Shown piece after piece: positions 43,073 to 51,640 of a stretch of DNA of 64,000 nt. The position numbers were made by a program, and so were the translations under genes. Below the pieces are notes generated by a model. It searched no databases. It saw only the letters and a program-made list of their open reading frames with translations, and was not told where the DNA came from. The DNA is taken from contig NZ_JAOTIK010000001.1 in NCBI RefSeq assembly GCF_030116705.1, positions 7,034,501-7,098,500 of the forward strand, in the 5' to 3' direction. How positions within the stretch are numbered: position 1 is the stretch's first letter; every line of letters begins with the position of its first letter. Origin of the DNA: Streptomyces sp. ML-6 (GTDB lineage Bacteria > Actinomycetota > Actinomycetes > Streptomycetales > Streptomycetaceae).

Positions 43073-44015
43073 GAAAACGCGCGCCACGACCAAATCCACC
43101 GCACCGGCGCCCCGCCCCGCCCCCGCCCGGAAGTCCGACGGACGGCCCCCGTGGATGGAACGGCCGACCCGCCTCGGACAGACCGCCAAGGCGGTCGCCA
43201 TCGTCGTGGTCGTCCTCGCCGTCGCCTACCCGCTGGTCGGCGTGATCGGCACGAGCTTCGCCTCGCAGACCGACATCATCAAGAGCTCCGGCCTCGTCCT
43301 GTGGCCGGACCACCCCACCCTGGACGCCTACCGCACCATCTTCACCGGCGGAGTCGTCACCCGGGCGCTGATCGTCTCCATCGGCATCACCGTCCTCGGC
43401 ACCCTCGCCAGCCTCCTCGTCACCGTCGGCATGGCCTACGGCCTCTCCCGCCGCGACGTCACCGGCTCCCGCTTCATCCTGATGACCGCCCTGTTCACGA
43501 TGCTCTTCAACGCCGGCATCATCCCGAACTTCCTGCTGGTCAAGGGACTCGGCCTGTACGACACCTACGCGGCGCTCGTCATGCCCACCCTGGTCAGCGC
43601 CTTCAACCTGGTCGTCCTGCGGTCCTTCTTCATGAACCTGCCGGACGAGCTGTACGACGCCGCGAAGGTCGACGGGGCCGGCGACTTCCGCATCCTGGTC
43701 CGGATCGTCCTGCCGCTGTCCAAGGCCGTCCTCGCCGTGATCAGCCTCTTCTACGCGGTGACGTACTGGAACGCCTTCTTCAACGCGCTCCTGTACCTCA
43801 ACGACTCCGACAAATGGCCGCTGCCGATGGTGCTGCGCACCTACGTCCTCCAGGGCCAGAGCCTGAACGCCGCATCGGCGGGCGAGGCGCTCGCCCCGCA
43901 GCAGGCCGTACAGATGGCCGTCCTGGTGATCGCCGTCGTACCGATCCTCTGCGTCTACCCGTTCCTCCAGCGCTACTTCACCAAGGGCGTGCTCACCGGC
44001 GCCATCAAGGGCTGA
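43059..44015 (+). CDS. Sugar ABC transporter permease (YtcP type)
   Basis: A 318-residue partner permease of the carbohydrate uptake type (AVAIVVVVLAVAYPLVGVIGTSFAS; ILMTALFTMLFNAGIIPNFLLVKGLGLYDTYAALVMPTLVSAFNLVVLRSFFMNLPDELYDAAKVDGAGDFRILVRIVLPLSKAVLAV), where the last segment holds the EAA-type coupling loop. GTG 43059 overlaps the first permease by 14 bp and follows AAGGGGTG. The heterodimer probably forms the channel for a GAG-like or uronate-containing oligosaccharide. Confidence 0.95.
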   Translation: MLTAEKTRATTKSTAPAPRPAPARKSDGRPPWMERPTRLGQTAKAVAIVVVVLAVAYPLVGVIGTSFASQTDIIKSSGLVLWPDHPTLDAYRTIFTGGVVTRALIVSIGITVLGTLASLLVTVGMAYGLSRRDVTGSRFILMTALFTMLFNAGIIPNFLLVKGLGLYDTYAALVMPTLVSAFNLVVLRSFFMNLPDELYDAAKVDGAGDFRILVRIVLPLSKAVLAVISLFYAVTYWNAFFNALLYLNDSDKWPLPMVLRTYVLQGQSLNAASAGEALAPQQAVQMAVLVIAVVPILCVYPFLQRYFTKGVLTGAIKG

Positions 44016-44090
44016 GAAACCACCCGACGGCCTTCCGGGCGCAACCGCCGCCCCCCACTCCTTCCTTCCCCTCTCCCAAAGGAGATCCAG

Positions 44091-45764
44091 GTGTCGAGCT
44101 CCACCCCCATCAACCGCAGAGCACTCTTCCGCATGGGCGCGGGCATCGGTCTGGGACTGGCCGCCGCCCCGCTGCTCACCGCCTGCGGCGACGGCGGCAC
44201 GACCGCGAAGGCGGAGGCCAAGAGCGCCTCGCTGCTGCCCAGCACGGCGGTCCGCAACATCGGCCTCGAACCCGACCTGGCGGGCACCGCCGCCGGCGTC
44301 CCGCAGGGCTTCTTCAAGTACCCGGCCAAGCCGCTGCGCGCCACCAAGGGCACCCCGCTCAAGGGCGCGAAGCCGATCAGCGCGACGATGGAGACCTTCT
44401 CCCCGCCGCCGCCCGCCCGCGGTTCCAACGCCGCCTGGCAGGAGATCGAGAAGCTCCTCGGCGGCCGGGTCGACATCACCGCCGTCCCCGCCGACGACTA
44501 CGGCACCAAGTTCTCCACCATGGTCGCCAGCGACAGCCTGCCCGACCTGTTCATGTACCCGGAGAGCGGCGGCGTCGACAACAAGGCCGCCTTCCTCCAG
44601 GCCAAGTGCGCCGACCTGACCCCGCACCTCGCCGGGGACAAGATCAAGGACTACCCGAACCTGGCCGCGATCCCGAAGGGCGCCTGGCAGGGCGCCATCT
44701 TCGGCGGCAAGCTCTACGGCATCCCGATCGCCCGCACCGGCACCGGCGGCGCCGGCGTCTACCGCCACGACCTGTTCGAGGAGGTCGGCGTCACCAGCCT
44801 CGACCAGATCGCCGACCTCGACCGGTTCGTCGAACTCTGCAAGGAACTGACCCGGCCCAAGAAGGACCAGTACGCCATCATCGCGGGCGCCACCACCATG
44901 CTCGCCATGTCCGCGGGCGCGCCCAGCAGCTGGCGGCTGGACGAGAAGACCGGGAAGTTCACCCTCGACCTGGAGACCCCGGAGTACCGCAAGGCCGTCG
45001 AGACCGCGCGGCTGCTGTACAAGGCAGGCTGCTACTACCCGGGCACCCTCCAGATGTCCGGGGCCCAGAAGGCCCAGTACACGGACATGTTCAAGAACGG
45101 CAAGGGCGCCTACGTCTACGACGGCATGCCCACCTACCTGGCGCCCGGCGTCGGCTACATCGCCGCGATGAAGGCGATCGACAAGAAGTACGACCCGCGC
45201 CCGTTCGTGCCGGTCGGCAAGGACGCCGTCGCCTGGATGGACAACGTCGCCCTCCAGAACACCCACGTCAAGAAGGCCTCCGGGGACCGCGTCAAGGAGA
45301 TCCTGGCCCTCGCCGACTTCGCCGCGTCCCCGTTCGGCAGCCAGGAGTACACGCTCATCAACTACGGCGTCGAGGGCACCGACTTCACCCGTGACGCCAA
45401 GGGCAACCCGGCCCTCACCAAGCAGGGCACCCAGGACGTCACCGTGCCCTGGAAGTTCATGGCCTCCGCCGTCCCCGCGATCTTCAGCGCCGACTCGGAA
45501 CAGGGCGTCCGCCACGTCCACGACGCGTTCACGAAGATGATCCCGATGATGGTGCCCGACCCGGTGCTCCAGTACTCGTCCCCCACCTGGGACTCGAAGG
45601 GCACCGGCAGCCTCTACACGCTCAAGCAGGACGGGCTCAAGGACATCATCGCGGGCCGCAAGCCCATGTCCGCCTACGACCAGCTCGTCAAGGACTACCT
45701 GGCCAAGGGCGGAGAGAAGGCCCGCGGCGAGTTCGAGGAAGCCTTCCAGAAGGGGAAGAAGTGA
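44091..45764 (+). CDS. Extracellular sugar-binding lipoprotein (LplA/LipO type)
   Basis: A 557-residue binding protein, large as usual for oligosaccharide importers of the LplA group. The N-terminus has a twin-arginine-like INRRALFRMGAGIGLGLAAAPLLTAC with a lipobox LTAC, so it is anchored outside the membrane. Family segments include SDSLPDLFMYPESGGVDNKAAFLQAKCADLTPHL, GKLYGIPIARTG and YDQLVKDYLAKGGEKARGEFEEAFQKG. AAAGGAG precedes GTG 44091. The stop overlaps the M1 peptidase GTG. Confidence 0.95.
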   Translation: MSSSTPINRRALFRMGAGIGLGLAAAPLLTACGDGGTTAKAEAKSASLLPSTAVRNIGLEPDLAGTAAGVPQGFFKYPAKPLRATKGTPLKGAKPISATMETFSPPPPARGSNAAWQEIEKLLGGRVDITAVPADDYGTKFSTMVASDSLPDLFMYPESGGVDNKAAFLQAKCADLTPHLAGDKIKDYPNLAAIPKGAWQGAIFGGKLYGIPIARTGTGGAGVYRHDLFEEVGVTSLDQIADLDRFVELCKELTRPKKDQYAIIAGATTMLAMSAGAPSSWRLDEKTGKFTLDLETPEYRKAVETARLLYKAGCYYPGTLQMSGAQKAQYTDMFKNGKGAYVYDGMPTYLAPGVGYIAAMKAIDKKYDPRPFVPVGKDAVAWMDNVALQNTHVKKASGDRVKEILALADFAASPFGSQEYTLINYGVEGTDFTRDAKGNPALTKQGTQDVTVPWKFMASAVPAIFSADSEQGVRHVHDAFTKMIPMMVPDPVLQYSSPTWDSKGTGSLYTLKQDGLKDIIAGRKPMSAYDQLVKDYLAKGGEKARGEFEEAFQKGKK

Positions 45765-47227
45765 CGACCCGACGCTCGGCCCTGAAGCTCGGCGGCGCGG
45801 CGGTGGCCGCGGCCGTCGCCGTACCCGCACTCGGTTCGACCGCCCTCGCACAGCCGCACGGCTTCGACCCGGAGCCCGGCTCGGACGGCGTCGGCGACCC
45901 GCTCTTCCCGACCCTCGGCAACGGCGGCTACCAGGTCGTCCACTACGACCTGACCTTCGACTTCACCCCGGTCACCTACGACTTCACCGCAGTGGTGCGG
46001 ATCAACGCCAAGGCCACCCAGGACCTCTCCTCGTTCAACCTGGACACCGACGGCCACACCATCGAATCCGTCACCGTCGCCGGCCGCCCCGCCCGCTGGG
46101 AGATCTCGCCCGGAAAGAGCGGCCAGGAACTCACCGTCACCCCGGCTCGCCCGCTGCACGACCGCCAGGCGTTCACCACCGAGGTGCGCTACCGGGGCAA
46201 CGGCAAGGCGCCCCGACTCGGCCTGAGCGGCTGGAAGTTCGGCACCGACGGCGGCTTCGCCTCCGCCGCCCAGTCCTCCCGCGCCGACACCTTCCTGCCC
46301 TGCAACGACACCCCGTCCGACAAGGCGACCTGGACCTTCCACATCAGCGCGCCCAAGGGCTACGTCGCCGCCGCCAACGGCGAACTGCTCCACAAGACCC
46401 CGCGCGCCGACGGCTCCACCGTCTGGCACTTCGCCCTGCGCGAGCGCATGGCGACCGAACTCATCGGCATCGCCGTCGTCAAGGGCACCTACCTGTACGG
46501 CACCAGCCACCGCGGACTGCCGCTGCGCCACATCGTCCCGCAGGGCCAGGAGGACAAGTACGCCCCGATCGTCGCCCGCACCGCGGACCATCTCGCCTGG
46601 CTGGAGGCGAAGTTCGGCCGCTACCCGTTCTCCGTCTACGGCGTCCACATCTACGACGGCTACACCGACGCCCTGGAGAACCAGACCCTCTCCCTGTTCT
46701 CCACCAACTGGTTCAAGCCCAACGCCCAGGGGCAGCCGGGCTACGAGACCACCATGGTCCACGAGCTGGTCCACCAGTGGTTCGGCGACTCCGTCACCCC
46801 GAACGACTGGCAGCAGGCATGGCTCAACGAGGGCCCCGCCGTGTACTACGCCGGGGTGTACGGCGAGGAGCGCGGCTGGTCGGTCCTCGAGGACAAGATG
46901 AAGGCCACCTACGCCAAGCTCGACGCCGTCCGCGCCACCGACGGCCCGCCCGGACTGCCCGAGGCACTCGGCGGCACCAACATCTACGACGGCGGCGCAC
47001 TGGTCCTGTACGCCCTCAACAAGCAGGTAGGACAACGGAAGTTCGACCGGATCATGCGCGAGTGGGTGCGGCGTTTCAAGGACTCCACGTACACCAGCGA
47101 GGACTTCATCCGGCACGCCGTCGACGTCACCGGCGACGCGTCCCTCGACCCGTTCCTGCGCGACTGGCTCTTCGGGGCCGTGAACCCGCCCATGCCCGGC
47201 CACCCCGACTGGAGGGCCACCGCGTGA
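45761..47227 (+). CDS. Secreted M1-family metallopeptidase
   Basis: A 488-residue exported aminopeptidase-like enzyme. The twin-arginine signal TTRRSALKLGGAAVAAAVAVPALGSTALA begins it. ALENQTLS (residues 304-311) corresponds to the exopeptidase GAMEN-like motif and MVHELVHQWFGD to the zinc motif HEXXH with downstream Glu in NEGPAVYYAG. Length suits the short bacterial M1 group lacking the C-terminal ARM domain. GTG 45761 overlaps the binding-protein stop by 4 bp. In this operon it probably trims peptides released by glycoprotein digestion. Confidence 0.93.
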   Translation: MTTRRSALKLGGAAVAAAVAVPALGSTALAQPHGFDPEPGSDGVGDPLFPTLGNGGYQVVHYDLTFDFTPVTYDFTAVVRINAKATQDLSSFNLDTDGHTIESVTVAGRPARWEISPGKSGQELTVTPARPLHDRQAFTTEVRYRGNGKAPRLGLSGWKFGTDGGFASAAQSSRADTFLPCNDTPSDKATWTFHISAPKGYVAAANGELLHKTPRADGSTVWHFALRERMATELIGIAVVKGTYLYGTSHRGLPLRHIVPQGQEDKYAPIVARTADHLAWLEAKFGRYPFSVYGVHIYDGYTDALENQTLSLFSTNWFKPNAQGQPGYETTMVHELVHQWFGDSVTPNDWQQAWLNEGPAVYYAGVYGEERGWSVLEDKMKATYAKLDAVRATDGPPGLPEALGGTNIYDGGALVLYALNKQVGQRKFDRIMREWVRRFKDSTYTSEDFIRHAVDVTGDASLDPFLRDWLFGAVNPPMPGHPDWRATA

Positions 47228-49437
47228 ACCGACCGGTGAACGTCGTACGAGCAACCGTCGCCGCCGCCTTCGCCGCCCTGCTGACCGGACTCCTCACCGT
47301 CCCGCCCGCCCAGGCCGCACCCGGCCCCCGCACCCTGTACGCGGCCCCCGACGGCCGGGGCTCCTCCTGCACAGCCGCCCGCCCCTGCACCCCCGAGGGC
47401 GCCCGTGACCTGGCCCGCACCGAGACCGGCCGCGACGTCCGCGTACTCCTGAGGAACGGTACGTACGAGCTCGACGAACCCCTCGTCCTCGGCGCCGCCG
47501 ACTCCGGGAACGACGGCCGCACGGTCACCTGGGCCGCGGCCCCCGGCGCCCGGCCCGTCCTCTCCGGCGGACGGGACATCACCGGCTGGCGGCAGAACAC
47601 CGACGGCACCTGGACCGCCGGCGTCCCCGCCGGTGTCACCCCCCGCCAGCTCTTCGTCGACGGCAGGCGCGCCACCCGCGCCCGCGGCGGGGCCTGCGCG
47701 GCGAGCACCTGCGACGCCACGAAGACCGGCATGACCGGCGCGACGGCCACCGGCATCGCCACCTGGCAGCGCCCCACCGACGCCGAGGCCGTCATCCGGA
47801 TCCGCTGGCGCAACTACCACTGCCGGATCACGGGCGTGACCGGCGACGTCATGACCTTCGCCCAACCCTGCTGGACCAACTCGGCGAGCGGCACCGATCG
47901 CACCGGACCCTCCTGGGACTCCACCACGGTCGACTCCGCCCGCTACAGCGGCGTCGCCTTCTTCGAGAACGCCCCCGAACTCCTCGACGAACCCGGCGAG
48001 TTCGTCTGGAACTCCGAGGCCCGCACCGTCACCTACCTGCCGCGCCCGGGCGAGAACATGCGCCACGCCCGGACCGTCACCCCACACACCGAACAACTGC
48101 TCGTCATCGACGGTGCCCACGACGTCACCGTCAGCGGGATCGGCTTCGCGTACGCGGCGTACCGCCGGCCCGACACCGACGAGGGCTACGCGGGCACGCA
48201 GGCCGGCCTCACCCTGACCGGAGCCACCGGCCCCGTCGACCACGCGGGCCGCTTCTACACCAAGCCGTCCGCCGCGGTGACCGTCCGCGGCGGCCGGAAC
48301 ATCGACATCGACAACGCCCGGTTCGGCCGGCTCGGCGGGGCGGGCGCGATCCTCGAAGCCGGCACCAAGGACAGCTCCCTGACCCGCTCGTCCTTCACCG
48401 ACCTGTCCTCGGGCGCCGTGTACGTGGGCGACACCGAACCGATGCCCGGCACGGAACTCGCGGGGGAGCGGAACACGGTCGCGTACAACACCATCTCCCG
48501 CACCGGCGTCGAGTACACCGACTCGGTGGGCATCTGGGCCGGTTACGAGGCGGAACTGACCGTCGACCACAACAGCCTGGACCAACTGCCCTACTCCGGC
48601 ATCTCGGTCGGCTGGGGCTGGAACCAGCCCGAGGCCCAGACGTCCGTCCTGCGCGACAACAGGGTGACGAACAACCGGATCACCGACGTCATGCAGGTCG
48701 CCCGGGAACAGCACGACGGCGGCGCTATCTACACCCAGGGCGCGCAGCCGGGCACGGTCGTCTCCGGCAACTACATCAACCGCTCCGCCTTCGGCAACAC
48801 CGAGCGCGACGGCAACGGCATCTACCTGGACGAACAGTCCTCGCACATCCTCGTCGAACGCAACGTCATCACCCGCGTCGGCTACAAGTGGGTCTCCAAC
48901 TGGGCGGACTACGGCATCCACAACACTGCCCGGGGCAACTGGACCGACACCGCGGCCCCCGCGCTCGGCGGCACGGGCTCGGTCATGACGGACAACCTCA
49001 CCGGTCTGGACCGGCTGCCCGCCGAGGCCCTCGCCGTCGCGGCACGGGCGGGCGCCCGCGGCGGCCCGGTCGAGCAGCTGCGCATCGACCTGGCCCGCAC
49101 CGGCACCGCCACCCAGTCCTCCACCGAGGGCGCGGCGGGCCCGGAACTCGCCCTGGACGGCGACACCACCACGGACACCCGCACCCTGTCCGGGGCGGGC
49201 ACCTGGTGGCAGGTGGACCTGGGCGACGAACGGCGCGTCCGCCGGATCGAGATCTGGAACGACGCATCCGCCACGACCGCCGGCTTCGACGTCGTCACCG
49301 ACGACACGACGATCCACGTCGACGGGAAGGCACTGCGCCCGACCGTCCTGAACCTGGACAGCCGCACCCGAACGGTGAAGATCGTGACGTCCGGCACCGG
49401 ACGCGTGGCCCTCTCCCAGGTGCTCGTCCACCCGTAG
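47224..49437 (+). CDS. Secreted right-handed beta-helix protein with C-terminal discoidin (F5/8C) domain
   Basis: A 737-residue exported protein. A signal peptide (NVVRATVAAAFAALLTGLLTVPPAQA) precedes a parallel beta-helix (TLYAAPDGRGSSCTAARPCTPEGARDLART start signature, then repeated IDGAHDVTVSGIGF, RNIDIDNARFGRLGG, TVDHNSLDQLPYSGISVGWGW, ILVERNVITRVGYKW). Residues ~615-737 form a discoidin-like carbohydrate-binding domain (ATQSSTEGAAGPELALDGDTTTDTRTLSGAGTWWQVDLGDERRVRRIEIWN). Such proteins are lyases or glycosidases of complex glycans; the reaction is not fixed. GTG 47224 overlaps the peptidase stop. Confidence 0.9.
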   Translation: MNRPVNVVRATVAAAFAALLTGLLTVPPAQAAPGPRTLYAAPDGRGSSCTAARPCTPEGARDLARTETGRDVRVLLRNGTYELDEPLVLGAADSGNDGRTVTWAAAPGARPVLSGGRDITGWRQNTDGTWTAGVPAGVTPRQLFVDGRRATRARGGACAASTCDATKTGMTGATATGIATWQRPTDAEAVIRIRWRNYHCRITGVTGDVMTFAQPCWTNSASGTDRTGPSWDSTTVDSARYSGVAFFENAPELLDEPGEFVWNSEARTVTYLPRPGENMRHARTVTPHTEQLLVIDGAHDVTVSGIGFAYAAYRRPDTDEGYAGTQAGLTLTGATGPVDHAGRFYTKPSAAVTVRGGRNIDIDNARFGRLGGAGAILEAGTKDSSLTRSSFTDLSSGAVYVGDTEPMPGTELAGERNTVAYNTISRTGVEYTDSVGIWAGYEAELTVDHNSLDQLPYSGISVGWGWNQPEAQTSVLRDNRVTNNRITDVMQVAREQHDGGAIYTQGAQPGTVVSGNYINRSAFGNTERDGNGIYLDEQSSHILVERNVITRVGYKWVSNWADYGIHNTARGNWTDTAAPALGGTGSVMTDNLTGLDRLPAEALAVAARAGARGGPVEQLRIDLARTGTATQSSTEGAAGPELALDGDTTTDTRTLSGAGTWWQVDLGDERRVRRIEIWNDASATTAGFDVVTDDTTIHVDGKALRPTVLNLDSRTRTVKIVTSGTGRVALSQVLVHP

Positions 49438-49453
49438 CACCCGTGATCCCCGC

Positions 49454-49495
49454 CCGTCCGGGGCCGCCGGTCACCCCACCGGCGGCCCCGGACGG
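49454..49495. terminator. Bidirectional terminator hairpin after glycan operon
   Basis: A perfect 18-bp stem (CCGTCCGGGGCCGCCGGT and complement) with a 6-base loop lies between the convergent beta-helix and transketolase genes, 17 bases after one stop and 15 before the other gene's end. Confidence 0.88.
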
Positions 49496-49509
49496 ACGCC
49501 GTCTCCCGG

Positions 49510-50411
49510 TCACCGGCCCAGAAAGGCGCCGATCCGCTCCCGCAGCCCCCGCGGATCCAGCCCGTGGGCGGCGAGGTGCTCGTCCATCTGCCCGTACCTG
49601 CGCAGCTCGGCCCGCCCCACGCCGAGCCCCAGCACCCGGTGCGGCAGTTCGGCGAGGGCGTCGTTCGCCGCGGTCGTGGACGTGCCCGCCAGGTAGGGCT
49701 CCACGACCACCACGTCGGCGGCGTCCTGCCCGCCGACCGCCCGGCGCAGCCCGGCCCCGTCGAACGGGCGCACCGTGGCCGCGTACAGCACGGTCACGTC
49801 CAGCCCCTCGGTCGCCGCGAGCACGTTGTCGAGCATCGGCCCGACCGCGACCACCACCCCGCCCGTCCCCTCCGCACCGGGATGAACCCGGCACCCCCGC
49901 CCACCGGCCGGGCCGCCGCGTTCGACTGCAGCGACAGCCGCACGTACACCCGGTCGTCCCCGACAGCGGCCTCCCGCAGCAGTTCCTCGGCCTCGTCGGG
50001 ATGGCCCGGCACCTGGATCGTCCACCCCTCCAGGGTGTCCATGAGGGCGACATCGCCCGGCGCCATGTGGGTGAAGCCGCCGGCCGGCCAGTCGTACGAG
50101 GCCCCCGCGCTCACCAGCACCCCGCCCGCCCCCTGGTGGCCGAAGTCCAGCTTGACCTGCTCGAACGGCCGCTCCACCAGAAAACTGGCGAAGGTGTGCA
50201 CGATCGGCCGCAGACCGGTGAGCGCCATTCCCGCGCCCGCCCCGATCAGCAGCTGCTCCCTGATGCCGACGTTGACGACCCGGTCCGGATGGGCCCGCTC
50301 GGCCCCGGCGAAGCCGTCGCGGCTGATCTCGGCCAGTACCAGGGCCAGGCGCGGGTCCTCGTCCAGCAGCTGTGACGTGGTCGAGATGAAGCGGTCACGC
50401 ATCGTGTCCAT
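49510..50411 (-). pseudogene. Transketolase C-terminal subunit, frameshifted
   Basis: The first ~180 codons from ATG 50411 read as the pyrimidine half of a split transketolase ([46 protein letters not shown]). Coding sense then changes frame near 49873: GFIPVR in one frame is followed by [46 protein letters not shown] in another. One base appears missing, since GTGCG-GAGGGG would read VR-EG with one more base. The remainder is intact to a proper stop, so the lesion is recent or a sequencing error. Downstream of the N-terminal subunit gene in the same operon. Confidence 0.85.
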
Positions 50412-50468
50412 GGGAAGTGTCCCTCTCTTGTATCGCTGTTCCGGTGCGGCGGCGCTGGTCGGGAGCGC

Positions 50469-51170
50469 TCAGTCCTTCGGGTCGACCCGGGCGACCACGG
50501 CCCGCGGCCGTCCGGGGTGCGGCGCGGTGAAGGCCGCGTACAATGCCTCGTGGTCCCGGCCGTCCACGGACTCGACCGACCAGCCCGCGGCCTCGAAACG
50601 GGCCGCGATCCCGCCGGGCCGGCCGTGGGACGACGAAGCGTTGTCGATCACCACGGTGTGCAGCTGCTCCAGCCCGGCCGGGCCCGCGTAGGCGATCGCC
50701 TCGTGGTTGCTGCCCTCGTCCAGCTCGGCGTCGCCGATCAGCACCCACACCCGGGGGTCGGTGAGCCCCTGGGCCCGCAGCCCGAGCGCGCTCCCCACGG
50801 CCAGCGGCAGCCCGTGGCCCAGCGACCCGCTGCCGATCTCCACCCCCGGCACCAGCGTCCGGTCCGGGTGGTGCCCGAGCGGCGAGTCGTACGCCCCGAA
50901 CCCGGGCAGCAGCTTCTCGTCGAAGAACCCGTGCGCGGCCAGGACGGCGTAGTACGCCATCGGCCCGTGCCCCTTGGACAGCAGGAACCGGTCGCGGTTG
51001 GGCGCGTCGACGGTCTCGGGCGTGACCCGCAGCACCCGGTCGTACAGCACCCACAGCACGTCCAGCGTGGACGTCGCGGCGGGGCCGTGCTTCTCGTCCC
51101 CGGTCATCAGGCCCATCAGACGGTTCATGTCACGGTGGTCGGGGGTTCGTGCGGTGGTCGTGTTCGTCAT
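50469..51170 (-). CDS. Transketolase N-terminal subunit
   Basis: A 233-residue thiamine-diphosphate half of a split transketolase (DRFLLSKGHGPMAYYAVLAAHGFFDEKLL..GSLGHGLPLAVGSALGLRAQ; GDAELDEGSNHEAIAYAG, the GDG-type motif). Split transketolases act on ketose/aldose phosphates or related donors, sometimes in sugar-specific operons. ATG 51170 lacks a ribosome site but lies about 10 bases after a TTTAAC -10-like box, with TTGACC (51207-51202) upstream, suggesting a leaderless mRNA; in-frame ATG 51188 is the alternative. Its partner gene is frameshifted, so the pair may be inactive. Confidence 0.88.
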   Translation of the reverse strand: MTNTTTARTPDHRDMNRLMGLMTGDEKHGPAATSTLDVLWVLYDRVLRVTPETVDAPNRDRFLLSKGHGPMAYYAVLAAHGFFDEKLLPGFGAYDSPLGHHPDRTLVPGVEIGSGSLGHGLPLAVGSALGLRAQGLTDPRVWVLIGDAELDEGSNHEAIAYAGPAGLEQLHTVVIDNASSSHGRPGGIAARFEAAGWSVESVDGRDHEALYAAFTAPHPGRPRAVVARVDPKD

Positions 51171-51296
51171 GGGACCAGCGTTAAACATCAAGCTTGGTTG
51201 AGGTCAAGTGGCAAAGGCGTTCGTGACCACCCCGCCGAGTGCGGTATTGTTCTCATGCGCGTTCGGTCAGGGGGAAACCCCAGGTCAGGCGGGCAT

Positions 51297-51370
<74 letters not shown>

Positions 51371-51384
51371 CTCATAGGAGTCGT

Positions 51385-51433
51385 GGTTCAGGGGCCGTTT
51401 CGGAGAGATCCGAAACGGCCCCTGAACCTTTTT
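51385..51433 (+). terminator. Strong intrinsic terminator after tRNA-Pro
   Basis: A perfect 19-bp stem (GGTTCAGGGGCCGTTTCGG / complement) with a 6-base loop is followed by TTTTT, a rare canonical rho-independent terminator in this genome. It begins 15 bases after the tRNA. Confidence 0.95.
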
Positions 51434-51640
51434 CCGTGCTTCCCGTACGGAGCAGTCCCGCTCGTCTTCCGGTCGAACGTCGGGGGAGGGGGCGCGACGC
51501 ACCGGCCCCGGATCACCCGAACGACCGGTTCCTCTCGACGCGTGCGGCGAACCGGGGTCCTCTGAACTGCGGGGCCCCTGAACTCCGGGGTCTTCGAACC
51601 GCGGAGGAACGGGGGCGCACCACGACCGGAGGAGGAACCC

